A stretch of DNA of 64,000 bases, from the NCBI RefSeq assembly GCF_001320245.1, contig NZ_BCBA01000033.1, forward strand, positions 62,001 to 126,000, in the 5' to 3' direction. This stretch comes from Pseudomonas sp. NBRC 111124 (GTDB lineage: Bacteria > Pseudomonadota > Gammaproteobacteria > Pseudomonadales > Pseudomonadaceae). Below the pieces are notes generated by a model. It ran no database searches. It saw only the letters and a list, made by a program, of their open reading frames with translations, and was not told the origin of the DNA. A program made the translations under genes and the position numbers. Below are positions 1-9,276 of the stretch, piece after piece (position 1 is the first letter of the stretch; every line of letters begins with the position of its first letter).

Positions 1-411
1 GTGCCCCATGCGCTGCTGCACAACATGCTGCATAACCAGGTGCTGCACAGCCAGGTGGTGCTGCTGACGGTGGTCAGCGAAGATCGTCCACGGGTGCCGG
101 AACAAGAGCGTTTCGAGGTCGAGGCCTACGGTGATGGCTTCTTCCGCGTGCTGCTGCACTTTGGCTTCATGGATGAGCCGGACGTGCCGGCGGCACTGAA
201 GCTGTGTCACCTGGATGAGCTGGACTTCAGCCCGATGCGTACCACCTACTTCCTCAGCCGGGAAACGGTGATTGCGTCGCGTCTGGAGGGGATGTCGCAC
301 TGGCGGGGCAACCTGTTCGCATTCCTGTTGAAGAATGCCAACGGTAACTTGCGCTTCTTCAACCTGCCGTTGAACCGGGTGATCGAGCTGGGGACCCAGG
401 TCGAGATATGA
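1..411 (+). CDS. kup: Kup potassium uptake protein, C-terminal part
   Basis: This is the last 136 residues of a low-affinity K+/H+ symporter of the KUP family; the membrane part lies off the left edge. What remains is the cytoplasmic tail. It contains the family's typical run of [15 protein letters not shown], then [18 protein letters not shown], and ends with the characteristic TYFLSRETV and a final [13 protein letters not shown]. The first codon shown is only the window edge, not the start. The gene is followed at once by a strong hairpin and faces the convergent virJ-like gene. The family assignment is firm from these tail motifs. Confidence 0.92.
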   Translation: MPHALLHNMLHNQVLHSQVVLLTVVSEDRPRVPEQERFEVEAYGDGFFRVLLHFGFMDEPDVPAALKLCHLDELDFSPMRTTYFLSRETVIASRLEGMSHWRGNLFAFLLKNANGNLRFFNLPLNRVIELGTQVEI

Positions 412-415
412 GTGG

Positions 416-443
416 CTGGGGCCGCACAGCGGCCCCAGTCATT
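416..443. terminator. Bidirectional terminator between kup and virJ-like gene
   Basis: A 10-bp GC-rich perfect stem, CTGGGGCCGC with GCGGCCCCAG, closes on an ACA loop. It sits between two convergent stop codons. The stem is strong but has no long T tract, so it may act in both directions. Confidence 0.7.
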
Positions 444-444
444 G

Positions 445-1740
445 TCAGTTCTGTGCAGCGACGCTGGACTTGCCCTGACGGGTTTCGATCTCGTCGATCA
501 GGCGCTTGGCCAGCGCCGGGTAGTTCTCATCGAAGTGGTGGCCGCCTGGCAGCTTCATGCGCTCGCCCACTGCGGTCTTGTCGGTGCAACCGCTCTCGTC
601 GGTCTCTTCAATACCGTACACGCAGACCACCTTGGAGGCTGGCAGCTTGGCCATTTCCGGGCCGGTAGGCGCTTCCTGGCCTTCCTTGCCCAACCAGCCC
701 TCGACCTCGATCTCGAAGCTGCCACTGCGGGCGAACGCCAGCAGCACGACCGCATCGATACGCTGCTGGTCTTCGGCCGGCAGGCGGTTGTAGATGGCCG
801 GCAGCACGTCGGCGCCGAACGAGTAACCGGTCAGCACGAAACGCTTGGTACCCCACTTCTGGCGGTAGTGCTGCATCAGTTCCGACAGGTCAGCGGCGCT
901 TTGCTCAGGGGTCTTGTGCTGCCAGTAGTAGCGCAGGGTGTCGATACCCACCACCGGGTAGCCGAGCTTGGCCATTTCCCCCGCCACGTCGCGGTCCAGG
1001 TCGCGCCAGCCGCCGTCACCGGACAGGAACAGGGTGACGGTGTCGGTAGTCTGGCCGGCCGGGACTTCCACCACCGGGATCGCCAGGGCGTTGCCGTCGC
1101 GGCCGACCAAGGCCTGGGTCAGCTGGGCCTTGAGCACCTGTGGCAGGTGGATGTCATAGTCGCTGATGCTGGTCTCGGCGTTGGCCTGATCGCGCACGAA
1201 GGCGGCACTGGCGTCGTCCGGGTTGTCGTTCCAGGCGACGTTCCAGTGGCCGTGGGCGGCCGACTTCGGCAGCTCGGCCTTGCAGCTTGGCTGCTCCAGG
1301 GTGAAGTCGACCGAGATGGCCCGCGCCTTGTCGTCACGCTGGGTAGCCAGCCAGCGCCATGCCTGGGATGCACCCGGGCCGATGCCGGCGACCAGGGTCG
1401 GTTTGTCGGACAGCTGGGTCAGTGCCTGATCCATGGCCTGCTGCTGCTTGGTGCAGTCATTCGGTGGGAGGATCACCTGGACCAGTTGCGCCTCGGCGGC
1501 CTGGCTCAGGTCCAGCAGCTGCTTGTCGGTCAGGGCCTGGTCCTGAGGCACGCCGATGGCGACACGGGCCTTGGCGTGCACGCCAGGGGTGACCCGGGTG
1601 ATGCTGGTGTCATTGAGGGTCAGCTGCTCCAGCCGTGCCTCGGGGGCAGGGCGGGCCCACAGCCAAAAGCCCGCAGCGCCGGCCAGGGCGGCCAGCAGCA
1701 GGGGAATCAGTACGTACAACCAATAGCGTCGGATCATCAA
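445..1740 (-). CDS. VirJ/AcvB-family aminoacyl-phosphatidylglycerol hydrolase
   Basis: This 431-residue protein has one N-terminal membrane segment (about residues 8-30), so its catalytic part should face the periplasm. The C-terminal half is a VirJ-type alpha/beta hydrolase: it shows GDGGWRDLDRD, the nucleophile elbow GYSFGADVLP with its serine, and a late conserved histidine in GGHHFDENYP. Relatives remove amino acids from aminoacylated phosphatidylglycerol. The gene overlaps the upstream mprF-like synthase by 4 bp, exactly as in the P. aeruginosa PA0920-PA0919 pair, so the two probably balance synthesis and turnover of alanyl- or lysyl-phosphatidylglycerol. The preferred lipid cannot be read from sequence. 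Confidence 0.85.
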   Translation of the reverse strand: MMIRRYWLYVLIPLLLAALAGAAGFWLWARPAPEARLEQLTLNDTSITRVTPGVHAKARVAIGVPQDQALTDKQLLDLSQAAEAQLVQVILPPNDCTKQQQAMDQALTQLSDKPTLVAGIGPGASQAWRWLATQRDDKARAISVDFTLEQPSCKAELPKSAAHGHWNVAWNDNPDDASAAFVRDQANAETSISDYDIHLPQVLKAQLTQALVGRDGNALAIPVVEVPAGQTTDTVTLFLSGDGGWRDLDRDVAGEMAKLGYPVVGIDTLRYYWQHKTPEQSAADLSELMQHYRQKWGTKRFVLTGYSFGADVLPAIYNRLPAEDQQRIDAVVLLAFARSGSFEIEVEGWLGKEGQEAPTGPEMAKLPASKVVCVYGIEETDESGCTDKTAVGERMKLPGGHHFDENYPALAKRLIDEIETRQGKSSVAAQN

Positions 1741-4379
1741 CGTTTCACCAATCCAGTCAGGCCGCCGGCAATCAGGGCGGCAGTATCGGCCAGTGCTACC
1801 AGCGGGTCGAGCCCGGCCGGTACGGCCATATAACGAGGTTCCCAGTCCGGCTGGAACTTGTCCTTGAAGCGCCGCAGGCCTTGGAAGTTGTAGAGCTGCT
1901 CGCCACGACGGAACACCATCGAGCCCAGGCGCTGGGTCAAGGGTGCGCCGCGCCGTGGCTGCAGGCCGGAAAGCGGAACCATGCCCAGGCTGAAGCGGCC
2001 GTAGTCATGGCTTTTGTAATGCAGGATCAAGCCGATCATCATGAATTCCATGGTCAGCTTCGGCGCCTCGGGGTGAGCGCGCATCAGGTCGAGGCTGGCC
2101 AGTTCGTTGCTGTGGGTTTCCAGCAGGTTGGCGAAGGCCACCGGCCGGCCCTGGAAACGAATCAGGGCGATACGGAAGTGCTGCAGGTATTCGGGGCTGA
2201 AGCGCCCCAGCGAGAAGCCTTTCTCGCGTACGTTCTTGCCGCCGAGCCAGGCGTCAGAGATTTCCTTGAGCTCGGCCAGTGGGGCCTGGCCGGGTTCGTG
2301 AATCTCCAGGCTCAGGCCATCCCGGCCGCCGCGGTTCCAGGTGTAACGCAGGTCCTTCATTTCCTTGCCCTTGGCTTCGAGGTCGAAGCGGCGCAGGTCG
2401 ACCCGCGCTTCCTCGCCCAGCTTCAGGGCAGTCAGGCCGATATCCATGTAGAACGGCAGGTTCTCCGCGCGCACCTGGTAGAACACCGGGCGGGCGTGGT
2501 GCAGGTCGCACAGGTCGCGGAACTGCCAGATCATCTCGGCGCGTTCCTGGGCCGGGCCGATCGGGTCGTACAGCGCCACCAGGCTGCGGCCACGGCGGGC
2601 ATACATGAGGAAGGCATTGTCGCTCGGGTGGAACAGCAATGCCTTGTCGCCGGTCAGTGCCAGGCCCCCATCGGGCTGGTCGGAGGCCTGCAGGATGCGG
2701 TTGGCACGTTGCAGTTCGGTGTCGTCAGGCAGGTGAATGACCGGACGGGCGGTGCGCAGCAGCCAGGTGAGAGCGACAATCACCAGCAGCACCGCACTGC
2801 CCAAAGCTGCGCGCAGGCCGCGGGGGGCGTCGGCGTCGAGGGTGAACTGCCACCACAGCTTGTGGGTGTAGGGCACATCCTGGTAGGCGAACAGCAGCAG
2901 CCACACCGAAGCGCCGACCACGCAGGCACTGGCCACCAGGTATACCGGTGAGAAGGGCAGTTCGAGCAGCCGGCTCGGCCGGTAGAACGAGCGGCGGAAA
3001 ATGGCCAACAGCGCAGCGGTCAGGGTCAGCAGGCTGGCTTCTTCCCAGTCGAAACCTTTGAGAATCGACAGCAGTGCGCCGACCAGTAAAAGCACGGTGG
3101 TCAGCAGCCAGGCCGCCGACAGACGCCGGCGCAAGCCCTGGGCCAGCAGCAGGCAAAGTACGCCAATCAGGCTGGCGCCGAAGTGCGAGGCGTCGATCAG
3201 CCGGTGCGGCACGAGGAAGCCCATGTGCTCCAGGCGGGTGTCGATTTCCGGAGTGGCGCCGGAGAACAGCAGCACCACGCCCGACAGGAACACCAGAATC
3301 GCCAGGATCGGTGCGCCCAGGCCCGAGGCCGCCTTGATCGCTTGCTGGGCGAACAGCAGGCGGCGTGCTTCGTTGGCCAGCAGCAGTACACAGGCCAGCA
3401 GCAGCGGCAGCACCACGTAGATCAGGCGGTACAGCAGCAGGGCAGCGGCCAGTGGTGCAGCGCCCAGCTGGTCGGCGAAGGCCGCCAGCAGAATCGCCTC
3501 GAACACCCCGACGCCGCCCGGCACATGGCTGAGCACGCCAGCGGCCAAGGCCAGCAGGTAGACCAGCACGAAGGCGCCGAAGGGTGGGGCCTGCGGCAGC
3601 AGCAAGTAAAGCACGGTGGCAGCAGCGGCCACGTCCAGCGCAGTAATCAGCAATTGCAAGGCCGCCAGGCGGCCACCGGGCAGGCGCAAAGTGCGGCGGC
3701 CCAATTGCACCAACAGATTGTCGGCCAGCGGTTGTTCCGGCAGGCGGCGGCGATACAGCCCGATCACTAGCACGGCGGTGATGGCCAGCACGGCGATGGC
3801 GATCCCAGCCAGCACCGACGACGGTAGGCGCAGGGCGGTTGCTGCTGCCGGCAGGTTGCTCAAGGTCGCCAACGCCGCCAGTGGCGGCAGCGCGCAACCC
3901 AGCGACAGGCTGGCAAACACCGTCATGCGCGCGACTTCAGCGGCGCCAAGGCCCTGGCGTGCGTACAAGCGGTAGCGCACCGAGCCGCCCGAGAGCATTG
4001 ACAGGCCGATCGCGTTGCCGATGGCAAAGGCGCTGAAGCCACCCATCACCAAGGTACGCGGGGGCAGCTTGACGGCTGCATAACGGCTGGCCGACCACTC
4101 ATAGCCCAACAGGATCACGAACCCTGCGACTGTCGCCAGCAGGGCGCCGATCAGTGACTGTGCCGGTACGTCGAGCATGGCATCGTGCAGGGCGTAGATG
4201 TCCAGCTCGCTCAACAAATGCCGACAGGCGATCAGCGCCATGGCAAACAGCAACAAGGTAACGGCCAGTCCAATTGGCTGACGGTAACGGCTCATCCGCT
4301 CCAGCCAAGGCAGGCGTTGCGCAGCAGTCGGCAATGCCGAAGCGAGAGGCACCTGGGGTTCAGGATTGTGCGATGTCAT
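1737..4379 (-). CDS. mprF: MprF-type phosphatidylglycerol flippase/aminoacyltransferase
   Basis: This is an 880-residue bifunctional membrane protein. The N-terminal ~550 residues hold many hydrophobic helices, including the flippase motif GGVGVFEAILL in a loop near residue 290. The C-terminal ~320 residues are the soluble GNAT-fold aminoacyltransferase domain (DUF2156), with SDAWLGGKNVREKGFSLGRF and a C-terminal YNFQGLRRFKDKFQPDWEPRY. MprF proteins move an amino acid from aminoacyl-tRNA to phosphatidylglycerol, which lowers the negative surface charge and raises resistance to cationic peptides. In P. aeruginosa the orthologue makes alanyl-PG. It is the first gene of a two-gene operon with the hydrolase downstream. 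Confidence 0.92.
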   Translation of the reverse strand: MTSHNPEPQVPLASALPTAAQRLPWLERMSRYRQPIGLAVTLLLFAMALIACRHLLSELDIYALHDAMLDVPAQSLIGALLATVAGFVILLGYEWSASRYAAVKLPPRTLVMGGFSAFAIGNAIGLSMLSGGSVRYRLYARQGLGAAEVARMTVFASLSLGCALPPLAALATLSNLPAAATALRLPSSVLAGIAIAVLAITAVLVIGLYRRRLPEQPLADNLLVQLGRRTLRLPGGRLAALQLLITALDVAAAATVLYLLLPQAPPFGAFVLVYLLALAAGVLSHVPGGVGVFEAILLAAFADQLGAAPLAAALLLYRLIYVVLPLLLACVLLLANEARRLLFAQQAIKAASGLGAPILAILVFLSGVVLLFSGATPEIDTRLEHMGFLVPHRLIDASHFGASLIGVLCLLLAQGLRRRLSAAWLLTTVLLLVGALLSILKGFDWEEASLLTLTAALLAIFRRSFYRPSRLLELPFSPVYLVASACVVGASVWLLLFAYQDVPYTHKLWWQFTLDADAPRGLRAALGSAVLLVIVALTWLLRTARPVIHLPDDTELQRANRILQASDQPDGGLALTGDKALLFHPSDNAFLMYARRGRSLVALYDPIGPAQERAEMIWQFRDLCDLHHARPVFYQVRAENLPFYMDIGLTALKLGEEARVDLRRFDLEAKGKEMKDLRYTWNRGGRDGLSLEIHEPGQAPLAELKEISDAWLGGKNVREKGFSLGRFSPEYLQHFRIALIRFQGRPVAFANLLETHSNELASLDLMRAHPEAPKLTMEFMMIGLILHYKSHDYGRFSLGMVPLSGLQPRRGAPLTQRLGSMVFRRGEQLYNFQGLRRFKDKFQPDWEPRYMAVPAGLDPLVALADTAALIAGGLTGLVKR

Positions 4380-4578
4380 GAGATGCCTCGGGCGTACTGC
4401 GCGAGGAGGGGAAGAGCTGCGGCCAAGTGAAAGTCCCTTTGGTAAACGTATCCTGATATTACTCCGGGCAACGTTACTTTCAGTCGTCCGGCAGTGTTAA
4501 AGATAGTTCATCCTCAATACGACACCTCAAATGAACGGGTTTGGGTGGAATAGGAGGATTTTTCAGGCGACGAAATGC

Positions 4579-4617
4579 AACAAACCCCGCGCTGCTGTTA
4601 CACAGGCGGGGTTTGTT
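4579..4617 (-). terminator. Terminator of initiator tRNA copy 1
   Basis: A 12-bp perfect stem pairs AACAAACCCCGC with GCGGGGTTTGTT around a 15-nt loop. It lies 10 bases past the CCA end of the leftmost tRNA-Met on the minus strand. Its sequence differs from the terminators of the other two copies. Confidence 0.85.
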
Positions 4618-4627
4618 CTGACGAATA

Positions 4628-4704
<77 letters not shown>

Positions 4705-4716
4705 TCAGAGGTGCGC

Positions 4717-4744
4717 ATTTTATAGATTTGGTTATCTATGTCAA
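4717..4744 (-). promoter_or_regulatory. Sigma-70 promoter for tRNA-fMet copy 1
   Basis: On the minus strand a perfect TTGACA is followed after 16 bases by TAAAAT, placed 12 bases before the tRNA 5' end. It matches the position of the promoters of the other two copies. Confidence 0.75.
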
Positions 4745-4800
4745 TAGCTAAATGCTCAATGGCGCGTAATTGCTTCAGGCGGTGTTTTTCGGCACAAAGA

Positions 4801-4830
4801 AAAAGGCCACTGCGTTAACAGTGGCCTTTT
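4801..4830 (-). terminator. Terminator of initiator tRNA copy 2
   Basis: A perfect 12-bp stem pairs AAAAGGCCACTG with CAGTGGCCTTTT around a CGTTAA loop, with T runs on both sides. It is identical to the hairpin behind copy 3. Confidence 0.92.
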
Positions 4831-4838
4831 CTCGAATC

Positions 4839-4915
<77 letters not shown>

Positions 4916-4928
4916 CCTGTGGGATCGA

Positions 4929-4956
4929 ATTCTACAGTGTAAGCAGCGGGTGTCAA
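4929..4956 (-). promoter_or_regulatory. Sigma-70 promoter for tRNA-fMet copy 2
   Basis: On the minus strand TTGACA and TAGAAT are separated by 16 bases. The -10 box ends 14 bases before the tRNA. Confidence 0.85.
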
Positions 4957-5012
4957 GCGCTACTTGTTGATTTACCTGATTTTTCTTCGCCGGATAAAGG
5001 CGGGGCAAAAGA

Positions 5013-5042
5013 AAAAGGCCACTGCGTTAACAGTGGCCTTTT
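5013..5042 (-). terminator. Terminator of initiator tRNA copy 3
   Basis: The stem AAAAGGCCACTG / CAGTGGCCTTTT with loop CGTTAA is the same element as behind copy 2. It shows that the duplicated unit included the terminator. Confidence 0.92.
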
Positions 5043-5050
5043 CTCGAATC

Positions 5051-5127
<77 letters not shown>

Positions 5128-5140
5128 CCTGTGAGATCGA

Positions 5141-5168
5141 ATTCTACGGATTTTCCTGCCCATGTCAA
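5141..5168 (-). promoter_or_regulatory. Sigma-70 promoter for tRNA-fMet copy 3
   Basis: On the minus strand TTGACA and TAGAAT are 16 bases apart, almost the same as the copy 2 promoter. It lies divergent from the dinB control region. Confidence 0.85.
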
Positions 5169-5298
5169 GCGATATGATGAAAAACCCTTTTTCGTTCAAC
5201 CTCTTAGCGTTTGTGCCTGGCTGCGGCTCAGGCGCGGCGGGGCTTTCAGGCCGATTATCGAAGCAGGCTGTCTCAGCGTCAGTCGCATGCGCTACTAT

Positions 5299-5314
5299 CT
5301 GTATGAATTTACAG
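5299..5314 (+). promoter_or_regulatory. LexA (SOS) box of dinB
   Basis: The 16-mer CTGTATGAATTTACAG fits the gamma-proteobacterial LexA consensus of CTG, ten mainly A/T bases, CAG. It ends 15 bases before the dinB ATG, where bound LexA would block transcription until DNA damage. Confidence 0.9.
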
Positions 5315-5329
5315 TGGTGGCCGTCATCA

Positions 5330-6394
5330 ATGTCTTTGCGCAAGATCATCCATATCGACTGCGATTGCTTTTACGCCGCGATCGAGATGCGTGACGACCC
5401 GCGCCTGGTCGGTCGCCCTATGGCAGTGGGCGGTTCCCCGGACCGTCGCGGGGTGATCGCCACCTGCAATTATGAGGCGCGTGCCTACGGTGTGCGCTCG
5501 GCCATGTCGTCGCGGCATGCCTTGAAGCTTTGCCCTGACCTTGAAATCGTCAAGCCGCGTTTTGACGCCTATCGGGAGGCTTCGCGCGAGATTCACGCCA
5601 TTTTCCGTGATTACACCGAGTTGATCGAGCCGTTGTCACTGGATGAAGCGTACCTGGATGTCAGCGAAAGCCAGTGGTATGCCGGGAGTGCTACGCGAAT
5701 TGCTGAAGACATTCGCCGGCGGGTCGCCCGTACCCTGCATATCACCGTATCCGCGGGGGTCGCGCCAAACAAGTTTCTAGCCAAGATTGCCAGCGACTGG
5801 CGTAAACCCAACGGCATATTCGTGATTACCCCGGATCAAGTCGAGGCCTTTGTTGCTGCCTTGCCGGTGGCCAAGCTGCACGGAGTGGGCAAGGTGACAG
5901 CGGAGAAGTTGAGCCGCCTGGGTATCGATACCTGTCTCGACCTGCGCGAGTGGTCGCGGCTGGCGTTGGCGCGTGAATTCGGCAGCTTTGGCGAGCGGCT
6001 GTGGGGGTTGGCGCGGGGGATTGATGATCGTGCTGTTCACAACGATAGCCGCAGGCAGTCGGTCAGCGTCGAAAACACTTATGACAACGACCTGCCGGAC
6101 CTGGCCAGTTGCCTGGAACGTTTGCCTGAGTTGCTCGACAGCCTCAATGAACGTATTGCCCGGATGGACAGCAGTTATCGCCCGGACAAGCCGTTCGTCA
6201 AGGTCAAGTTCCATGACTTCAGCCAGACGACCATGGAGCAGGCGGGGGCGGGCAGGGACCTGGAAAGCTACCGCCAATTGCTGCGCCAGGCGTTTGCCCG
6301 GGGTGGCAAGCCGGTGCGCTTGCTGGGGGTGGGAGTGAGGCTGCGGGATCTGCGCGGGGCGCATGAACAACTGGAATTGTTCCCCGGAAAATGA
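5330..6394 (+). CDS. dinB: DNA polymerase IV (error-prone Y-family)
   Basis: This 354-residue Y-family polymerase performs translesion synthesis and untargeted mutagenesis in the SOS response. It begins MSLRKIIHIDCDCFYAAIEM, where the first metal-binding Asp and the steric-gate Phe of the family lie. It continues with YEARAYGVRSAM in the fingers and the catalytic SLDEAYLDVS in the palm. The helix-hairpin-helix region follows as LPVAKLHGVGKVTAEKL. An in-frame ATG lies 168 bases further upstream, but the LexA box between them and the conserved N-terminus decide for 5330. It lacks a clear C-terminal beta-clamp extension beyond the final LELFPGK, which itself resembles a clamp-binding motif. Confidence 0.96.
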   Translation: MSLRKIIHIDCDCFYAAIEMRDDPRLVGRPMAVGGSPDRRGVIATCNYEARAYGVRSAMSSRHALKLCPDLEIVKPRFDAYREASREIHAIFRDYTELIEPLSLDEAYLDVSESQWYAGSATRIAEDIRRRVARTLHITVSAGVAPNKFLAKIASDWRKPNGIFVITPDQVEAFVAALPVAKLHGVGKVTAEKLSRLGIDTCLDLREWSRLALAREFGSFGERLWGLARGIDDRAVHNDSRRQSVSVENTYDNDLPDLASCLERLPELLDSLNERIARMDSSYRPDKPFVKVKFHDFSQTTMEQAGAGRDLESYRQLLRQAFARGGKPVRLLGVGVRLRDLRGAHEQLELFPGK

Positions 6395-6420
6395 GAAGGG
6401 GCCGTAAAACGGCCCCTTCT
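6394..6420. terminator. Bidirectional terminator after dinB
   Basis: A 12-bp perfect stem pairs AGAAGGGGCCGT with ACGGCCCCTTCT on an AAA loop, with a short T run. It overlaps the last base of the dinB stop codon and serves the convergent lipoprotein gene as well. Confidence 0.88.
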
Positions 6421-6426
6421 TTATAG

Positions 6427-7380
6427 CTACTGCACGCCGGGATCGGCGACCAACCGGCCAGTGGCCTTGGTCAGTGCTGTCAGAAACTCCTGCTGCAGCT
6501 CTGGATCGTTGCGCGTCAGCTCGATCAGGCTCTGCTCCATCTCGCTGGCTTCCTCTTCCAGGCCGAGCTCGGATAAACGCTTGACCCGGTGTACCCACTG
6601 GCCTACATCGTCATCTTCGAGGTCATCGAAGATCAGCTCGTGGGCCTCGCGCAGCTTGTTGCGCAAGGTGGCGCTGACCAGCAGGCTGGCATCGCCACGC
6701 ACGCCGTTGTCCTCGTCGACCACCTGCATGTGCAGGGTGCCGACGTGGTTCAGGTGCTGTTCCGAGAACGGGCTGTCCAACAGGTTCAGGCGCAACACGC
6801 CGTTCTTGTCGGTGGTCAGCTCATGGGTCATCTTGCCGGCTTTGACCTCGACCAGTCGCTCGCTCCACGGCACGCTGGTGAATTCTTCGCGCTTGTCCTT
6901 CTGCACTTCACTGATGCCCGCAAGGTTCTGCTGGGCGCGACCATTGGACGGCGTGTTCATGAACGGGTTGAGCCCATCCACGCCATAGCTGAGCCAATCG
7001 TGGGTGATGCTCTGAGGCAGACTACCGAGGGCGAACACGTTGACCACGTTTGCCCCTATACCGGCCACCACGGCGACCGCGCCCAACGGGATCTCGTAGA
7101 TCTCCCGCCAGGGCTGGTACGGCGTGTAGCGGTCGTAGCGGCGGGTGACCTCGTATTCGGTAACCTCGAAGCGCTTTTGTTCATGGATGCGCACACGCCG
7201 TTGCGGAAGCTCCATCACCTTCGGCTCGCCGACATCGATCTGCAGGGTGTGTTCGAGCAGCTTGCGCTCGACGCGCTCTTCATGGTCGCTGCGCTGGGAC
7301 ATCTGGTTGGCGCAACCGCTGACGAGCAGGGCGCCACACAGTGTGGCGCCCCCCAGGGTAAAGGTACTTCGCTTGGACAT
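6427..7380 (-). CDS. Conserved Pseudomonas outer-membrane-type lipoprotein, unknown function
   Basis: This 317-residue protein has a lipoprotein signal peptide ending in LLVSGC, with the lipidated cysteine at residue 23 followed by Ala-Asn, which favours the outer membrane. The middle has a possible hydrophobic stretch near residues 100-125 (GAVAVVAGIGANVVNVFALG), and the C-terminal 80 residues are acidic and helical. I do not recognise a characterised family. The ATG at 7380 is preferred to an in-frame GTG six bases upstream because it places a normal signal peptide. It starts only 20 bases after proS ends, so the two are probably cotranscribed. Confidence 0.8.
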   Translation of the reverse strand: MSKRSTFTLGGATLCGALLVSGCANQMSQRSDHEERVERKLLEHTLQIDVGEPKVMELPQRRVRIHEQKRFEVTEYEVTRRYDRYTPYQPWREIYEIPLGAVAVVAGIGANVVNVFALGSLPQSITHDWLSYGVDGLNPFMNTPSNGRAQQNLAGISEVQKDKREEFTSVPWSERLVEVKAGKMTHELTTDKNGVLRLNLLDSPFSEQHLNHVGTLHMQVVDEDNGVRGDASLLVSATLRNKLREAHELIFDDLEDDDVGQWVHRVKRLSELGLEEEASEMEQSLIELTRNDPELQQEFLTALTKATGRLVADPGVQ

Positions 7381-7400
7381 GATCACTCGTGCATTGATTA

Positions 7401-9116
7401 TCAGCGGCGAACGCGGGCCTGCAGGAAGGTCAGCACTTCATTGAGCGGCAGCGGATGGGCTTCCGATTCGGTGCGGTGCTTGTACTCCAGGTTGCCTTCG
7501 GCCAGGCCGCGGTCGCTGACGACGATGCGGTGTGGAATGCCGATCAGCTCCATGTCGGCAAACTTGATGCCGGGGCTGGTCTTCTTGTCGCGGTCGTCCA
7601 GCAGCACTTCGAAGCCAGCGGCGGTCAATTCGGCGTACAGCTTGTCGGTCGCCTCGCGCACTACCTCGGTTTCGTAGCGCAGCGGTACCAGAGCGATCTG
7701 GAACGGTGCCAGGGCGTCGTTCCAGATGATGCCTTTATCGTCGTAGCTCTGCTCGATGGCGGCAGCGACCACGCGGGACACACCAATGCCGTAGCAGCCC
7801 ATGGACAGCACCACCGGCTTGCCGTTCTCGCCCAGTACCTGGCACTTGAGTGCCTCGCTGTACTTGGTGCCGAGCTGGAAGATGTGGCCGACTTCGATGC
7901 CGCGCTTGATCACCAGCGTTCCCTTGCCATCCGGGCTTGGATCGCCTTCTACGACATTGCGCAGGTCGGCAACCTGTGGGACTGGCAGGTCACGCTCCCA
8001 GTTCACGCCGAAGTAGTGCTTGTCGTCGATGTTGGCGCCGATGCCGAAGTCGCTCATCAGGGCGACCGAACGGTCGATCACGATTTCCAGCGGCAGGTTC
8101 AGCGGGCCGAGCGAACCGGCGCCGGCACCAATGGCCTCGCGCAGTTCGGCGTCGGTGGCCATGACCAGCGGGTCGGCAACCTGTTCCAGCTTGGCGGCCT
8201 TGATTTCGTTGAGTTCGTGGTCGCCACGGACGATCAGGGCGACCAGCTTGCCTTCTTCGGCGCCGTGCACGATCAGGGTCTTGACGGTCTTTTCGATCGC
8301 CAGGCCGTGGTTTTCCACCAGTTGGGCAATGGTCTTGGCATCCGGTGTGTCGACCAGGCGCAGCTCCTCGGTAGGAGCAGGGCGCACGGTTTCACGCGGG
8401 ATGGCTTCAGCCTTCTCGATGTTGGCGGCGTAATCGGAGCTGTCGCTGAAGATCACGTCGTCTTCGCCGGACTCGGCCAGGACGTGGAATTCGTGGGAGT
8501 AGCTGCCACCGATGGAGCCGGTGTCGGCCTGCACTGGGCGGAAGTCCAGGCCCAGGCGGGTGAAGACATTGGTGTACGCCTGGTGCATGCGGTCGTAGGT
8601 TTCCTGCAGGGAAGCCTGGTCGGCATGGAAGGAGTAGGCGTCCTTCATGATGAATTCGCGGCCGCGCATCAGGCCGAAGCGTGGGCGAATCTCGTCGCGG
8701 AATTTGGTCTGGATCTGGTACATGTTGAGCGGCAGCTGTTTATAGCTGGACAGCTCGTTGCGGGCCAGGTCGGTGATCACTTCTTCGTGGGTCGGGCCAA
8801 CGCAGAAGTCGCGCTGGTGGCGATCCTTCAAACGCAGCAGCTCAGGACCGTATTGTTCCCAGCGGCCGGATTCCTGCCACAGTTCGGCAGGCTGGATGCT
8901 TGGCATCAGCACTTCCAGGGCGCCGGCGGCGTTCATTTCCTCGCGCACAACGTTCTCGACCTTGCGCATCACCCGCAGGCCCATCGGCAGCCAGGTGTAC
9001 AGGCCGGAGGCCAGTTTGCGGATCATGCCGGCACGCAGCATGAGCTGATGGCTGATGACCACTGCGTCGGCAGGGGTTTCTTTCTGGGTGGCGAGCAAAT
9101 ATTGACTGGTGCGCAT
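7401..9116 (-). CDS. proS: Prolyl-tRNA synthetase
   Basis: This is a 571-residue class II synthetase of the bacterial type, which charges tRNA-Pro in the cytoplasm. Motif 1 lies around [19 protein letters not shown], and motif 2 is in [20 protein letters not shown]. The INS editing domain, which removes mischarged Ala, fills about residues 230-390. Motif 3 and the anticodon-binding domain follow, including [18 protein letters not shown]. Length fits bacterial ProRS. It is first in a pair with the lipoprotein gene downstream and lies downstream of oprD behind a terminator. Confidence 0.97.
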   Translation of the reverse strand: MRTSQYLLATQKETPADAVVISHQLMLRAGMIRKLASGLYTWLPMGLRVMRKVENVVREEMNAAGALEVLMPSIQPAELWQESGRWEQYGPELLRLKDRHQRDFCVGPTHEEVITDLARNELSSYKQLPLNMYQIQTKFRDEIRPRFGLMRGREFIMKDAYSFHADQASLQETYDRMHQAYTNVFTRLGLDFRPVQADTGSIGGSYSHEFHVLAESGEDDVIFSDSSDYAANIEKAEAIPRETVRPAPTEELRLVDTPDAKTIAQLVENHGLAIEKTVKTLIVHGAEEGKLVALIVRGDHELNEIKAAKLEQVADPLVMATDAELREAIGAGAGSLGPLNLPLEIVIDRSVALMSDFGIGANIDDKHYFGVNWERDLPVPQVADLRNVVEGDPSPDGKGTLVIKRGIEVGHIFQLGTKYSEALKCQVLGENGKPVVLSMGCYGIGVSRVVAAAIEQSYDDKGIIWNDALAPFQIALVPLRYETEVVREATDKLYAELTAAGFEVLLDDRDKKTSPGIKFADMELIGIPHRIVVSDRGLAEGNLEYKHRTESEAHPLPLNEVLTFLQARVRR

Positions 9117-9220
9117 GGTTAGCCGTGTCGATTGCCTAAGACGTTGAAATAGCCCCGCATTGTACGGGGGCGAAACGAAGGCGTACAGAATGCCCCAGGG
9201 CGTGGCAGTTGTCAGCCAAG

Positions 9221-9250
9221 AAAAAGCCCGGCAAGTGTGCCGGGCTTTTT
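9221..9250 (-). terminator. Terminator of oprD
   Basis: A perfect 12-bp stem, AAAAAGCCCGGC with GCCGGGCTTTTT, has a 6-nt loop and T tracts on both strands. It lies 26 bases past the oprD stop codon. Confidence 0.92.
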
Positions 9251-9276
9251 CAGGTGCAGGGCACTATAAGCCAGGC

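Noticed and set aside
412..2951. Long plus-strand frames across the virJ-like and mprF genes
   Set aside because: They are antisense to two recognisable genes and show Gln/His/Val-rich shadow composition.
5162..5329. N-terminal extension of dinB
   Set aside because: It contains the LexA box and tRNA promoter sequence; the conserved polymerase start is at 5330.
7455..9122. 555-codon open frame antisense to proS
   Set aside because: It mirrors proS along its whole length and has the composition of a GC-bias shadow.
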